Part shown: positions 12,467-19,756 of the stretch, piece by piece
How the letters are laid out: each line of letters opens with the position of its first letter
Position numbering within the stretch: the first letter of the stretch is position 1
NCBI RefSeq assembly: GCF_014205155.1
Contig: NZ_JACHMX010000001.1
Location: 2,046,001 to 2,110,000, forward strand
DNA length: 64,000 bases
Origin: Amycolatopsis umgeniensis
GTDB lineage: Bacteria > Actinomycetota > Actinomycetes > Mycobacteriales > Pseudonocardiaceae
Direction: 5' to 3'
Notes under the pieces: model-generated
Databases searched by the model: none
What the model saw: the letters and a program-made list of their open reading frames with translations, nothing else
What the model was told of the DNA's origin: nothing
Translations under genes and position numbers: made by a program

Positions 12467-13924
12467 TCATTCGGCCGCGGCGAACTCCGGTTCGGCGACG
12501 GCGGAGCGGGCTTCGGCCTTGCGCAGGCCGACGACTCCGGACAGCGCCACCAGGACGCTGACCACGGCGATGCCGGTGACGACGGTCAGCGCGGGCGCCA
12601 AGCCGTTCAGCAGCGCGGCCGGGCCGGTGGCGCCACCCGCGTTGCCGGTCAGGACCGCGGTCACCACGGCGAGGCCGATCGCACCGCCGACCTGGATCGA
12701 CGTGTTCAGCAGACCGCCGGCGAGACCCTGCTCGTCGTCGGAGATCCCGTTGGTCGCCTGGATGTTGAGCGAGGAGAACGCCAGCATGAAGCCGATGCCC
12801 AGCAGGATCATGCTCGGCAGCACCGAACCGGCGTAGCTGGAACTCTCGTCGATCCGCAGGAACAGCGCGTACCCGATGACGTGGGCGACGACCCCGGCGA
12901 GGATCGTGCGCGGCGTGCCCAGCCGGTCGATCAGCGGCTCGATCCTGGGCGAACCGAAGGCCACGATCAGCGCGGCGGGCAGGAAACCGAGCGCGGTCTG
13001 CAGCGCGGACCAGCCCAGCACGGTCTGCAGGTACAGCATGACCACGAACTGGAACCCGATGTAGGCGCCGAAGAACGTCGCACCGCCGAGGTTGGCGCGG
13101 GCCAGCGGACCCGAGCGCAGGATGCCGAGGCGGAGCAGCGGGTGCTTGCTGCGCTTCTCGATGAGCACGAAGGTGACGAGCAGCGCGAGCGCGAGGGCGA
13201 ACGTGATCAGCGTCCGAGGGGAGGCCCAGCCGATCTCCGGCGCCTCGACCACGGCGAAGACCAGCAGGAGCGAACCGGCGGCACCGGTGATCGCGCCCGG
13301 GAAGTCGTAGCCGCCGCCCTCCTGCGGGCGGTAGGACGGGATCAGCTTGACCGCGGCGGCCAGCGCGGCGAGCGCGATCGGCACCGGCAGCAGGAACGTC
13401 CAGCGCCAGCCCACCTCGGTGAGCAGACCGGAGAACACGAGGCCCGCGGAGTACCCGCTGGCGCCGAAGACGGCGAAGATGCTGATCGCCCGGTTGCGGG
13501 CGGGGCCTTCGTGGAAGGTCGTGGTGATGATGGACAACGCGGCCGGTGCGGTGAACGCGGCAGCGAGCCCCTTGATGAAGCGGGTGGCGATCAGCAGCGC
13601 GCCGTCGTCGACGAGGCCGCCGAGCAGGGAAGCGACCGCGAAGACCGCGACGGCGACGAGGAAGACCCGGCGCCTGCCGAGCAGGTCGGCGGTGCGCCCG
13701 CCGAGGAGCAGCAGTCCTCCGTAGCCGAGCACATAGGCGCTGATGACCCACTGCAGGGCACCGGTGGAGAGGCCGAGTTCGGCCTGGATGGACGGGAGGG
13801 CGACGGCGACCATCGACACGTCGAGCGCGTCGAGGCCCACGACGATGGACACAGTGAGCAGGACACCCCAGAGGCGCGCGTCCCACCTTGTAGAGCTGGT
13901 GGACAGCTGCACGGAAGAACTCAT
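12467..13924 (-). CDS. MFS drug exporter, DHA2 (14-TM, EmrB/QacA-like) family
   Basis: The 485-residue protein is strongly hydrophobic throughout. It starts with a short cytoplasmic leader and TM1 (LWGVLLTVSIVVGLDALDVS), followed by the family loop motif GGRTADLLGRRRVFL between TM2 and TM3. The length and spacing fit the 14-helix DHA2 group of proton-driven multidrug exporters. The ATG at 13924 is immediately preceded by a promoter (TTGCAT, 16 bp, TACTGT, 7 nt), so translation is probably leaderless. It is divergent from a MarR-family regulator with overlapping control sequences, the usual arrangement for a repressor-controlled exporter. The exported compound is unknown. Confidence 0.9.
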   Translation of the reverse strand: MSSSVQLSTSSTRWDARLWGVLLTVSIVVGLDALDVSMVAVALPSIQAELGLSTGALQWVISAYVLGYGGLLLLGGRTADLLGRRRVFLVAVAVFAVASLLGGLVDDGALLIATRFIKGLAAAFTAPAALSIITTTFHEGPARNRAISIFAVFGASGYSAGLVFSGLLTEVGWRWTFLLPVPIALAALAAAVKLIPSYRPQEGGGYDFPGAITGAAGSLLLVFAVVEAPEIGWASPRTLITFALALALLVTFVLIEKRSKHPLLRLGILRSGPLARANLGGATFFGAYIGFQFVVMLYLQTVLGWSALQTALGFLPAALIVAFGSPRIEPLIDRLGTPRTILAGVVAHVIGYALFLRIDESSSYAGSVLPSMILLGIGFMLAFSSLNIQATNGISDDEQGLAGGLLNTSIQVGGAIGLAVVTAVLTGNAGGATGPAALLNGLAPALTVVTGIAVVSVLVALSGVVGLRKAEARSAVAEPEFAAAE

Positions 13925-14010
13925 GATCCGTACAGTACATGCACACGCATCTAATGCAAGTGCATTTAATGACTTTGCATAAAATTCATGTGCATGCTAT
14001 CTTGGGCCGC
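13925..14010. promoter_or_regulatory. Back-to-back leaderless promoters and ATGCA half-sites between MFS and marR
   Basis: Plus strand: TTGCAT at 13975-13980, a 17-bp spacer, TATCTT at 13998-14003, then 7 nt to the GTG at 14011. Minus strand: TTGCAT (complement of 13954-13959), a 16-bp spacer, TACTGT (complement of 13932-13937), then 7 nt to the ATG at 13924. Between and across them ATGCA/TGCAT half-sites recur at least five times (from 13939 to 13996), which are candidate MarR operators blocking both promoters. Confidence 0.7.
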
Positions 14011-14397
14011 GTGAGCGACGTCGCCGAACAAGACCTGCTGCAGGAGTGGCACGCCCTGTCCGCACGGCACGCGGCGGTCTTCGGACGGCTCGAGTGCCGG
14101 CTGCAGGAGCGCCACGGCCTCGGCGTCACCGAATTCGAAGCCCTCGAACGCCTGGTCAACTGCGGCGTCGGCAAATGCCGCGCGGCCGATCTGACCGAGG
14201 TCGTCCACCTGAGCCAGAGCGCTACTTCGCGACTCGTCGCCCGCCTCGAGCGTGAGGGGCTCGTGCAGCGCGCGCTGTGCGAGTCGGACCGCCGCGGGAT
14301 CTTCGTCGTCGTGACCGACGAGGGCCGCCGTCGCTACGAAGAGGCGAAGCCGACCCATCGAGCGACGCTGAACGAAACCCTCACCATCAAGGCGTAG
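14011..14397 (+). CDS. MarR-family transcriptional regulator
   Basis: The 128-residue protein has a winged-helix core: recognition region LTEVVHLSQSATSRLVARL followed by the wing LVQRALCESDRRGIFVVVT. It is short for MarR (usually 140-160 residues) but complete through the wing and the final helix. The GTG at 14011 is the likely start. The frame is open further upstream, but those codons are the promoter/operator itself, and a TTGCAT-17-TATCTT promoter places the first transcribed base at the GTG. It most likely represses the divergent DHA2 exporter and itself, and is relieved by a small-molecule ligand. The sequence does not show the ligand. Confidence 0.88.
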   Translation: MSDVAEQDLLQEWHALSARHAAVFGRLECRLQERHGLGVTEFEALERLVNCGVGKCRAADLTEVVHLSQSATSRLVARLEREGLVQRALCESDRRGIFVVVTDEGRRRYEEAKPTHRATLNETLTIKA

Positions 14398-14451
14398 TGG
14401 CACGGTCCCGTCCCTCTGTGTCGAAACCCCGCCCTCAGCCATGCCTGCCTT

Positions 14452-14511
14452 GAAGTACGTCATGGCCTCCTTCATTGCGTCTAGCGCGGCGAAGGGGTCC
14501 TTCACGGACTT
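14452..14511. repeat. Degenerate stem-loop of the TTGCGTCTAGCG-loop family
   Basis: Arms 14452-14474 and 14490-14511 pair at about 16 of 23 positions, around a 15-nt loop at 14475-14489. The loop is identical at 14 of 15 positions to the reverse complement of the loop of the perfect hairpin at 51778-51842, although the arms have drifted much more. Confidence 0.7.
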
Positions 14512-14549
14512 GCGGATCGCCACGCTCGCCCCAGCAGTCGCACCGGCCG

Positions 14550-14572
14550 CGCGTGAAGGCCCCCTTCACGCG
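14550..14572. repeat. Short GAAGGCCCCCTTC-type palindrome
   Basis: Ten base pairs (14550-14559 with 14563-14572) around a 3-nt loop. It shares the GTGAAGGCCCCCTTCAC core with the larger palindromes at 12419-12456 and 51778-51842. Confidence 0.65.
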
Positions 14573-14648
14573 GCTCAGCCGAGGGAACTCGACCTTCACC
14601 CCTCCCCAGTACGTGCGCGACAAGGGTGGCGGTACCGAGTGGGTCCAG

Positions 14649-14944
14649 GTGGCTGTGAGTGGTAGGTCGCGTTCTCGCGGACCGGTATTCACCTACCCAC
14701 TGGAAACGGACCGCGCCTCGGCGAGCTCGCGGAGCTCGGGCCGGCGTGACCAGCATGCCCACGACGATGAAGGATTTGGGACACTGAACGTCCCAAATCC
14801 TTCATCGTCGACTTCGACGCCTCACCACTCACGACCACTCCGACCGGCCAGCACGATGAGACTGAGTGACCCCGTCGTCCTTTTGCGCAGGTCAAGCGTA
14901 GGTAGGTGAATACGGGTCCGCTCTAACGCGTCTTGCCACTCACG
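14649..14944. repeat. Long imperfect inverted repeat (about 50-bp arms)
   Basis: The sequence at about 14649-14698 (gtgagtggtaggtcgcgttc, then a gcggaccggtattcacctac stretch) reappears on the opposite strand at about 14892-14944, with roughly 80 percent identity. About 190 bp lies between the arms. A third shorter copy of the GTCGTGAGTGG part lies at about 14820-14840. No transposase is present. Confidence 0.6.
14762..14810. repeat. Perfect 21-bp stem-loop with GGGAC-loop-GTCCC core
   Basis: Arms 14762-14782 and 14790-14810 are exact complements; the 7-nt loop is actgaac. The apex (GGGAC, 7 nt ending AAC, GTCCC) is shared with the hairpins in the tandem array at 46152-46190 and 46345-46382, although the lower stems differ. 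It could act as a terminator but has no gene close by. Confidence 0.8.
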
Positions 14945-15038
14945 ACCCAGCCGGTACTTTCGCATGCCTGGGTGGACGACACCTCGCCACGTTCGACCTT
15001 CTCCCGCATGACCTCGCCCGTACTTGACCGATCTGGAG

Positions 15039-15084
15039 TAAAGAATCTTTGACACGGTGTCTAGAAGTCTTTACCTTGGACGTC
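15039..15084 (+). promoter_or_regulatory. Consensus promoter overlapped by an inverted repeat, for the membrane protein/XRE operon
   Basis: TTGACA at 15049-15054, a 17-bp spacer, TACCTT at 15072-15077, then 7 nt to the GTG at 15085, which makes a leaderless transcript likely. An imperfect inverted repeat (arms 15039-15055 and 15057-15073, with TAAAGA and GACAC matching their partners) covers the whole promoter. It is a candidate operator for the XRE protein encoded second in the operon. Confidence 0.7.
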
Positions 15085-15513
15085 GTGGCACTGGAAGAGA
15101 AACGCGCGTGGATCATGGTCGTGGTCACGGTTTGCGCCTACGCGGCCTACCTGATCGTCGTCCTCGGCGGGGCGAGATCCGGCCCGCTCGTCGAAGCTCC
15201 TTACGTGGCACCGTTGCTGTGGACGATCGGGGCGGCCATCGTGGCTTCGATCGTGCTGCACATCGCGGCATCGATCGCCTCACCGCGTGACGAGGGCCGC
15301 AAAGACCAGCGAGACCGCGAAATCGGCCGGTTCGGTGAGCACATCGGACAGTCGTTCGTCGTGATCGGCGGTGTCGCCGCACTCGTCATGGCGATGGCGG
15401 AGCTCGACCACTTCTGGATCGCCAACACGGTGTACCTCGCCTTCGTCCTGTCCTCCCTGCTCGGTTCGATCGCGAAGATCGCCGCGTACCGCTGGGGATT
15501 CCAGACATGGTGA
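15085..15513 (+). CDS. Four-helix membrane protein of unknown function
   Basis: The product is 142 residues with four predicted transmembrane helices: about residues 10-28 (MVVVTVCAYAAYLIVVLG), 43-63 (LLWTIGAAIVASIVLHIAAS), 90-107 (VVIGGVAALVMAMAEL) and 112-130. A charged loop (SPRDEGRKDQRDREIGRFGE) lies between helices 2 and 3. The gene overlaps the following XRE regulator by 7 nt and forms a two-gene operon with it. Membrane protein plus small Cro/XRE regulator is a recurrent bacterial pair, but no function is established. The start GTG coincides with the predicted transcription start. Confidence 0.75.
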   Translation: MALEEKRAWIMVVVTVCAYAAYLIVVLGGARSGPLVEAPYVAPLLWTIGAAIVASIVLHIAASIASPRDEGRKDQRDREIGRFGEHIGQSFVVIGGVAALVMAMAELDHFWIANTVYLAFVLSSLLGSIAKIAAYRWGFQTW

Positions 15514-15722
15514 AACCGACCAAGGTCACGAACACCATCCGCGCCCTGCGGTTCGCCCAGAACGAGATGACCCAGGCGGAACTCGCGAACCGGATCGGCG
15601 TCACACGCCAGACGGTCATCGCGATCGAACAGGGCCGCTATTCGCCGTCCCTCGAGATGGCCTTCCAGATCGCCCGGGTGTTCGGCGTCGGGCTCGACGA
15701 CGTTTTCCATTACCCAGACTAG
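15507..15722 (+). CDS. Small XRE-family HTH regulator
   Basis: The 71-residue protein consists almost entirely of a lambda-repressor-type helix-turn-helix: MTQAELANRIGVTRQTVIAI then EQGRYSPSLEMAFQIARVFG, ending in the DDVFHYPD tail typical of short XRE proteins. The ATG at 15507 overlaps the stop of the membrane-protein gene, implying translational coupling. It probably binds the inverted repeat over the operon promoter (15039-15073) and regulates its own expression. Confidence 0.88.
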   Translation: MVKPTKVTNTIRALRFAQNEMTQAELANRIGVTRQTVIAIEQGRYSPSLEMAFQIARVFGVGLDDVFHYPD

Positions 15723-15735
15723 AAAAGAGGCCGCC

Positions 15736-16698
15736 ATGAAGGCGATCGTCCAGCACGAGTACGGCACGACCGATGTCCTGGAGCTGACCGATCTGCCGGA
15801 ACCCGAAGCGGGGCCGGACGAGGTCGTCGTCCGCGTCCGCGCCGCGGCCGTCGATCCCGGTGTCCGGCACCTCATGGAGGGCACGCCGTATCTGGTGCGC
15901 TTGATGGGCTTCGGGGTGCGGAGACCGAAGGCCCGCGTCCGCGGCCTCGACTTCTCCGGTGTCGTGCACGCGGTCGGCGACGGTGTCACCCGGTTCCAGC
16001 GCGGCGACGAGGTTTTCGGCACCTGCAAGGGTTCTTTCGCCGAGTACGCACTGACCACAGTGGACAAACTCGCGCGGAAACCCGAACGGCTCGGTTTCGA
16101 AGAAGCGGCGGCCGTCCCCATCTCCGCGTTCACCGCGCTCCAGGCGCTCCGGGACCGGGGCCGGGTCGCACCTCGGCAGAAGGTCCTGATCATCGGCGCG
16201 GGCGGCGGCGTGGGCACGTTCGCGGTGCAGATCGCCAAGGCGTTCGGCGCCGAGGTCGACGGCGTATGCGGACCGGGCAAAGTGGACCTCGTCCGGTCGC
16301 TCGGTGCGGACACGGTGTTCGACTACACGCGCGAAGCCTTCGGCGGCGGCTACGACCTCATCCTCGACACCGCGGGCAACCGGTCGCTGACCTCCTTGCG
16401 GAAAGCCCTCACCCCGCGCGGGACCCTGGTCATCGTCGGCGGCGAGAACGACGGGCGGTGGATCGGCCCGGTGGGCCGCAACCTGCGGGCGCTGATCCTC
16501 GGGCCGTTCGTGAAACAGAAGCTCCGCGGCCTGTTCTCCACGGAGAACCAAGACGATCTCCAGACGCTGCGCGCGCTCATCGAGGCGGAGAAACTGACAC
16601 CGGTCATCGACCGTGCGTACTCGCTGGCCGACGTGCCCGAAGCCATCCGCTACACGAGCGAGGGGCACGCGCGGGGCAAGGTCGTCATCACCGTCTGA
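15736..16698 (+). CDS. MDR-family NAD(P)-dependent oxidoreductase (quinone oxidoreductase-like)
   Basis: The 320-residue protein has a GroES-like N-terminal half (PEPEAGPDEVVVRVRAAAVD) and a Rossmann half with nucleotide motif IIGAGGGVGTFAVQIAKAFG at about residues 153-172. Zinc-ligand cysteine clusters of alcohol dehydrogenases are absent, which points to the zinc-independent quinone-oxidoreductase branch. It starts 13 nt after the XRE gene, with AAAAGAGG before the ATG, so it may be the third cistron of that operon or be read through from it. The natural substrate is unknown. Confidence 0.88.
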   Translation: MKAIVQHEYGTTDVLELTDLPEPEAGPDEVVVRVRAAAVDPGVRHLMEGTPYLVRLMGFGVRRPKARVRGLDFSGVVHAVGDGVTRFQRGDEVFGTCKGSFAEYALTTVDKLARKPERLGFEEAAAVPISAFTALQALRDRGRVAPRQKVLIIGAGGGVGTFAVQIAKAFGAEVDGVCGPGKVDLVRSLGADTVFDYTREAFGGGYDLILDTAGNRSLTSLRKALTPRGTLVIVGGENDGRWIGPVGRNLRALILGPFVKQKLRGLFSTENQDDLQTLRALIEAEKLTPVIDRAYSLADVPEAIRYTSEGHARGKVVITV

Positions 16699-16780
16699 AT
16701 GTTCTCCCTCGCGTTCACCCCCGGCCATCTTGGGAGTGTTCGGTATCGGAGAGCGATCCGCCGAGCCGAGGAGACCATCG

Positions 16781-18319
16781 ATGTCCGTCAACCGCCGGGA
16801 CCTGTTGCGAGGCGCCGCCACCGCGGGCGCGCTGGGGCTGGCCTGGCCGTTGAGCTCGCGGATGACCGTCGCGCAGGCGGAGGAGGCCGCGGCGGCGCTG
16901 GGCGCGACCTGGGACGAGGCGCCGTTCACGCTCGGCGTGGCGTCCGGCGACCCCGTCCCGTACGGCGTCGCGCTCTGGACCAGGCTCGCGCCGAAGCCCA
17001 TGGAGTTCGAACAGCCGCTGGAAGACACCGTCGAGGTCGGCTGGGAGGTCGCCGCCGACCGCGGCTTCCGTCGTCGCGTGGCACGCGGGACGGCCGCGGC
17101 CACCGCCGCGCTCGGGCACAGCGTGCACGTCCCGGTGTCCGGGCTCGAGCCGGGCTCGCAGTACTACTACCGCTTCCACGCGCTCGGCAAGGTCAGCCGG
17201 GTCGGCCGCACCCGCACCGCGCCCGTCGGGCCGGTCCGGCGGGTGCGGTTCGCCTCGGCGAACTGCCAGGCGTTCCACGACGGGTTCTACGCTGCGCACG
17301 CCGGGATCGCGCGGGAGGAGCTCGATTTCGTCGTCCACCTCGGCGACTACGTCTACGAGCACGGCCAGGTCGGCGGGAACCCGCTGCGCGACCACGAAGG
17401 CCCCGAGGTGCTGACGCTGCCGTCGTACCGGCGGCGGCACGCGCTCTACAAATCGGACCCCTCGCTGCGCGACGCCCACGCGGCCCACCCCTGGTTCATC
17501 ACCTGGGACGACCACGAGGTCGTCAACGACTACAGCGGCACCACCCCGGCGCTGCAGGCGCGGCGCTCGGCCGCCTATCAGGCCTGGTACGAGCACATGC
17601 CGGTGCGGCCCGACCACCCCTCGACGCCGAGGATCCACCGGCAGCGCCGCTGGGGCGACCTGCTCGACCTGTCCATTTTGGACCTCCGGCAGTACCGGTC
17701 GGCGCAGAACCTGCCCGACGGCACGATCCTCGGCGCCGACCAGAAGGCGTGGCTCAAGGATCAGGTGACCGGCGCCGGCGAGGCGTGGCACTGCTGGGTG
17801 AACTCGATCATGCTGAGCCAGCTGGCGAAACCGGGCGGTGGCGGCTACATGTTCACGGACCAGTGGGACGGCTTCCTCGCCGAACGCAAGGAAGTGCTGA
17901 CCCATGTGGCCCAGAGCGGCCTCGAAGACCTCGTGGTGATCACCGGCGACTGGCATTCCGCGTTCGTCGACGACATCCGCCCGGACTTCGCGGATCCGGC
18001 CTCCCCGGTGATCGGCACGGAGTTCACCGCGCATTCGGTCTCCTCGGGCGCCTACTCCCCCGAATGGAACGCCACGAACGGGCCGAAGATGGGCGCGGCG
18101 AACCCGCACCTCAAGTACTTCGAGGGCGACCGGTACGGCTACGACGTCTACGAGGTCACCCCGCGCCGGTGGAGCACGCACATGCGGGTGATCGGCGACC
18201 GGCGCGACCCGCGTTCCCCGGTGAGCACCCTGACGACGTTCCACGTCGACCGCGGCAGGCCTGGGTCCTATGAGGACCGGGCCACGATCTCGTCCCCGGC
18301 GCAGTACCGGCGACGCTAG
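16781..18319 (+). CDS. phoD: PhoD-family alkaline phosphatase/phosphodiesterase, Tat-exported
   Basis: The 512-residue protein starts MSVNRRDLLRGAATAGAL, a twin-arginine signal (RRDLLR plus hydrophobic stretch). A fibronectin-like N-terminal PhoD domain (GVASGDPVPYGVALWTRLAP) precedes the calcium/iron metallophosphatase core with HLGDYVYEHGQ, TWDDHEVVNDYSG, NSIMLSQLAKPG and ITGDWHSAF. PhoD enzymes release phosphate from phosphodiesters and teichoic acids outside the cell and are usually induced by phosphate limitation; no clear PHO box was found. The start at 16781 is the ATG that begins the Tat signal, preceded by GAGGAG. Confidence 0.92.
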   Translation: MSVNRRDLLRGAATAGALGLAWPLSSRMTVAQAEEAAAALGATWDEAPFTLGVASGDPVPYGVALWTRLAPKPMEFEQPLEDTVEVGWEVAADRGFRRRVARGTAAATAALGHSVHVPVSGLEPGSQYYYRFHALGKVSRVGRTRTAPVGPVRRVRFASANCQAFHDGFYAAHAGIAREELDFVVHLGDYVYEHGQVGGNPLRDHEGPEVLTLPSYRRRHALYKSDPSLRDAHAAHPWFITWDDHEVVNDYSGTTPALQARRSAAYQAWYEHMPVRPDHPSTPRIHRQRRWGDLLDLSILDLRQYRSAQNLPDGTILGADQKAWLKDQVTGAGEAWHCWVNSIMLSQLAKPGGGGYMFTDQWDGFLAERKEVLTHVAQSGLEDLVVITGDWHSAFVDDIRPDFADPASPVIGTEFTAHSVSSGAYSPEWNATNGPKMGAANPHLKYFEGDRYGYDVYEVTPRRWSTHMRVIGDRRDPRSPVSTLTTFHVDRGRPGSYEDRATISSPAQYRRR

Positions 18320-18484
18320 GCCAAAAGGGGAGCCGGAGAACTCAGAAGAGGGTCGGGGGACGCTCTTTCGGAGCAGCGCGGTTCACCGCACGCGTTCTCG
18401 TTTCACCTGCCCGATGAATTCACGACAATTCTTCCGTGCGGCTAATCTGAGCTTTCCATTGGGAACGATCCCCGGGAGAAAGCA

Positions 18485-18826
18485 ATGAAGAAGAAAATCG
18501 CCGCTTTAGTCATGGCCGCCTTTTCGGCGGCCGGAATCCTGGCCGCTTCACCGGCCTCCGCGGCGACCGAAAGCCCCTTCCCGCCCTACGGCTGCGACAG
18601 CAACCGCTATGGAATCCTCTTCGGCGAGGGCATCTCCATGACCTGCTTCTCCCTGCCGAGGCACTCGGAAACCTATCGAGTGGTCGCCCACTGCGCGTCG
18701 GGATCGTCCTTTTGGTACACCGTCGGACATTGGGTTCCGACGGGTTTCGGACCATCGACGGCGGAATGTCACGGCGGACTGCTCGCGAACGCCTACGTCT
18801 CCGGATATCACGTAGACGCCTTCTAA
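18485..18826 (+). CDS. Small secreted cysteine-containing protein, TTA codon near the start
   Basis: The 113-residue product begins MKKKIAALVMAAFSAAGILA, with cleavage after ASPASAA: a textbook Sec signal peptide. The mature part (about 85 residues) has four cysteines (YGCDS, MTCFS, AHCAS, AECHG), which could form two disulfides, and is rich in aromatic residues. A GGGAGA ribosome site precedes the ATG. Codon 8 (18506-18508) is TTA, rare in such high-GC genomes; in Streptomyces this places genes under bldA control, so developmental expression is possible here. No family was recognised. Confidence 0.8.
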   Translation: MKKKIAALVMAAFSAAGILAASPASAATESPFPPYGCDSNRYGILFGEGISMTCFSLPRHSETYRVVAHCASGSSFWYTVGHWVPTGFGPSTAECHGGLLANAYVSGYHVDAF

Positions 18827-18864
18827 TATTTCGATAATACGATGTTGATCTTGCCCCGGCGTTT

Positions 18865-19728
18865 TCAGCGTCCGCTCTCGGCGGGTCCCCACCGGCCCAC
18901 TTCCGCGGTGAGCCAGCGATGGAGGGAAAAGGCCAGTTCGACGGGTGCGTCGTACTGGATCAGATGTCCGGCGTCCGGAATGACGTCCAGGAGGGCGCCG
19001 GGAATCGCGTTCGCGAGCTGGTGCGCCCTGTCCACCGGGATCCAGGTGTCGTCCGCGCCCCAGATCACCTTCACCGGCAACGCGAGTTCGGGATAGCGAT
19101 CCTGGATTTCGTCGGTGTAGCGGACGTCCGCCTCGGCGATCTGCCGATAGAAGGCGCGTTGTCCTTCTTCGTCCAGCCAAGGCCCGGTCAGCGTGGCCAG
19201 TTGCGCGCCGGTGAGACCACGATGGGAGGCCGTCCCGATATAAGACTCCAGCGCGCCTCGGTGCACCGTCGGGGGCTGCGCCTGGAAGACCTCGGCGTTC
19301 TCGGCGACGAGCCGGAAGAATTCCGAACCCCACGGCCGCAGCGCGACGACGTCCACCAAGGCGAGTGAAGCGTATTCGGCGCCGTGCAGCAGCTTCGCGC
19401 GCAGCGAGACGGCGCCACCGTAGTCGTGCGCGATCACGTGCGGGGCCGTCAGACCCCAGTGCTCGAGCAGATCGGCGAAAAGCTCACCCTGCGTCCCGAG
19501 GTCGACGGCGTGCCCGGGTTCCTTCGACGAGCGACCGTAACCCGGCATGTCCCAGACATGGACGGCGAACTCTTCGCTGAGCGCTCGTGCGAAAGGCGCC
19601 CACAGCTGCGCCGACCACGGTGTCCCGTGGCACAGCACCACCGGGGCGCCTTCGCCGAGGCGTTCCCACGCCACCGAACGGCCACGCCACTCGAACGATC
19701 GCGACAGCTCCAGATCACCGAAACCCAT
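18865..19728 (-). CDS. Alpha/beta hydrolase with aspartate nucleophile (haloalkane dehalogenase/epoxide hydrolase-like)
   Basis: The 287-residue hydrolase has the oxyanion motif CHGTPWSAQLW and the nucleophile elbow AHDYGG. An aspartate stands where esterases have serine, the signature of haloalkane dehalogenases and epoxide hydrolases. The acid is probably in WGADDTWIP and the histidine in DAGHLIQYD. The substrate class is therefore likely an epoxide or haloalkane, but the cap domain was not analysed and other Asp-nucleophile enzymes exist. It ends about 38 nt beyond the convergent small secreted-protein gene and lies upstream of nothing on its own strand except the GAF-ANTAR gene, with a 28-nt gap. 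Confidence 0.85.
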   Translation of the reverse strand: MGFGDLELSRSFEWRGRSVAWERLGEGAPVVLCHGTPWSAQLWAPFARALSEEFAVHVWDMPGYGRSSKEPGHAVDLGTQGELFADLLEHWGLTAPHVIAHDYGGAVSLRAKLLHGAEYASLALVDVVALRPWGSEFFRLVAENAEVFQAQPPTVHRGALESYIGTASHRGLTGAQLATLTGPWLDEEGQRAFYRQIAEADVRYTDEIQDRYPELALPVKVIWGADDTWIPVDRAHQLANAIPGALLDVIPDAGHLIQYDAPVELAFSLHRWLTAEVGRWGPAESGR

Positions 19729-19756
19729 GATCGCGATCGTAGTGCCGCCTGCCCGC

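Larger units (their letters stand above)
14398..15038. other. Gene-free repeat-rich intergenic region
   Basis: No frame in this stretch has coding character or a credible start. It holds three kinds of repeat, listed separately: GAAGG...CCTTC stem-loops, a perfect 21-bp hairpin (14762-14810), and a long imperfect inverted repeat (14649-14698 against 14892-14944) with a third fragment at about 14820-14840. It looks like an accumulation site for dispersed intergenic repeats rather than a decayed gene. Confidence 0.6.

Noticed and set aside
14398..15038. Insertion sequence in the repeat-rich gap
   Set aside because: Inverted repeats are present but there is no transposase frame and no target duplication.
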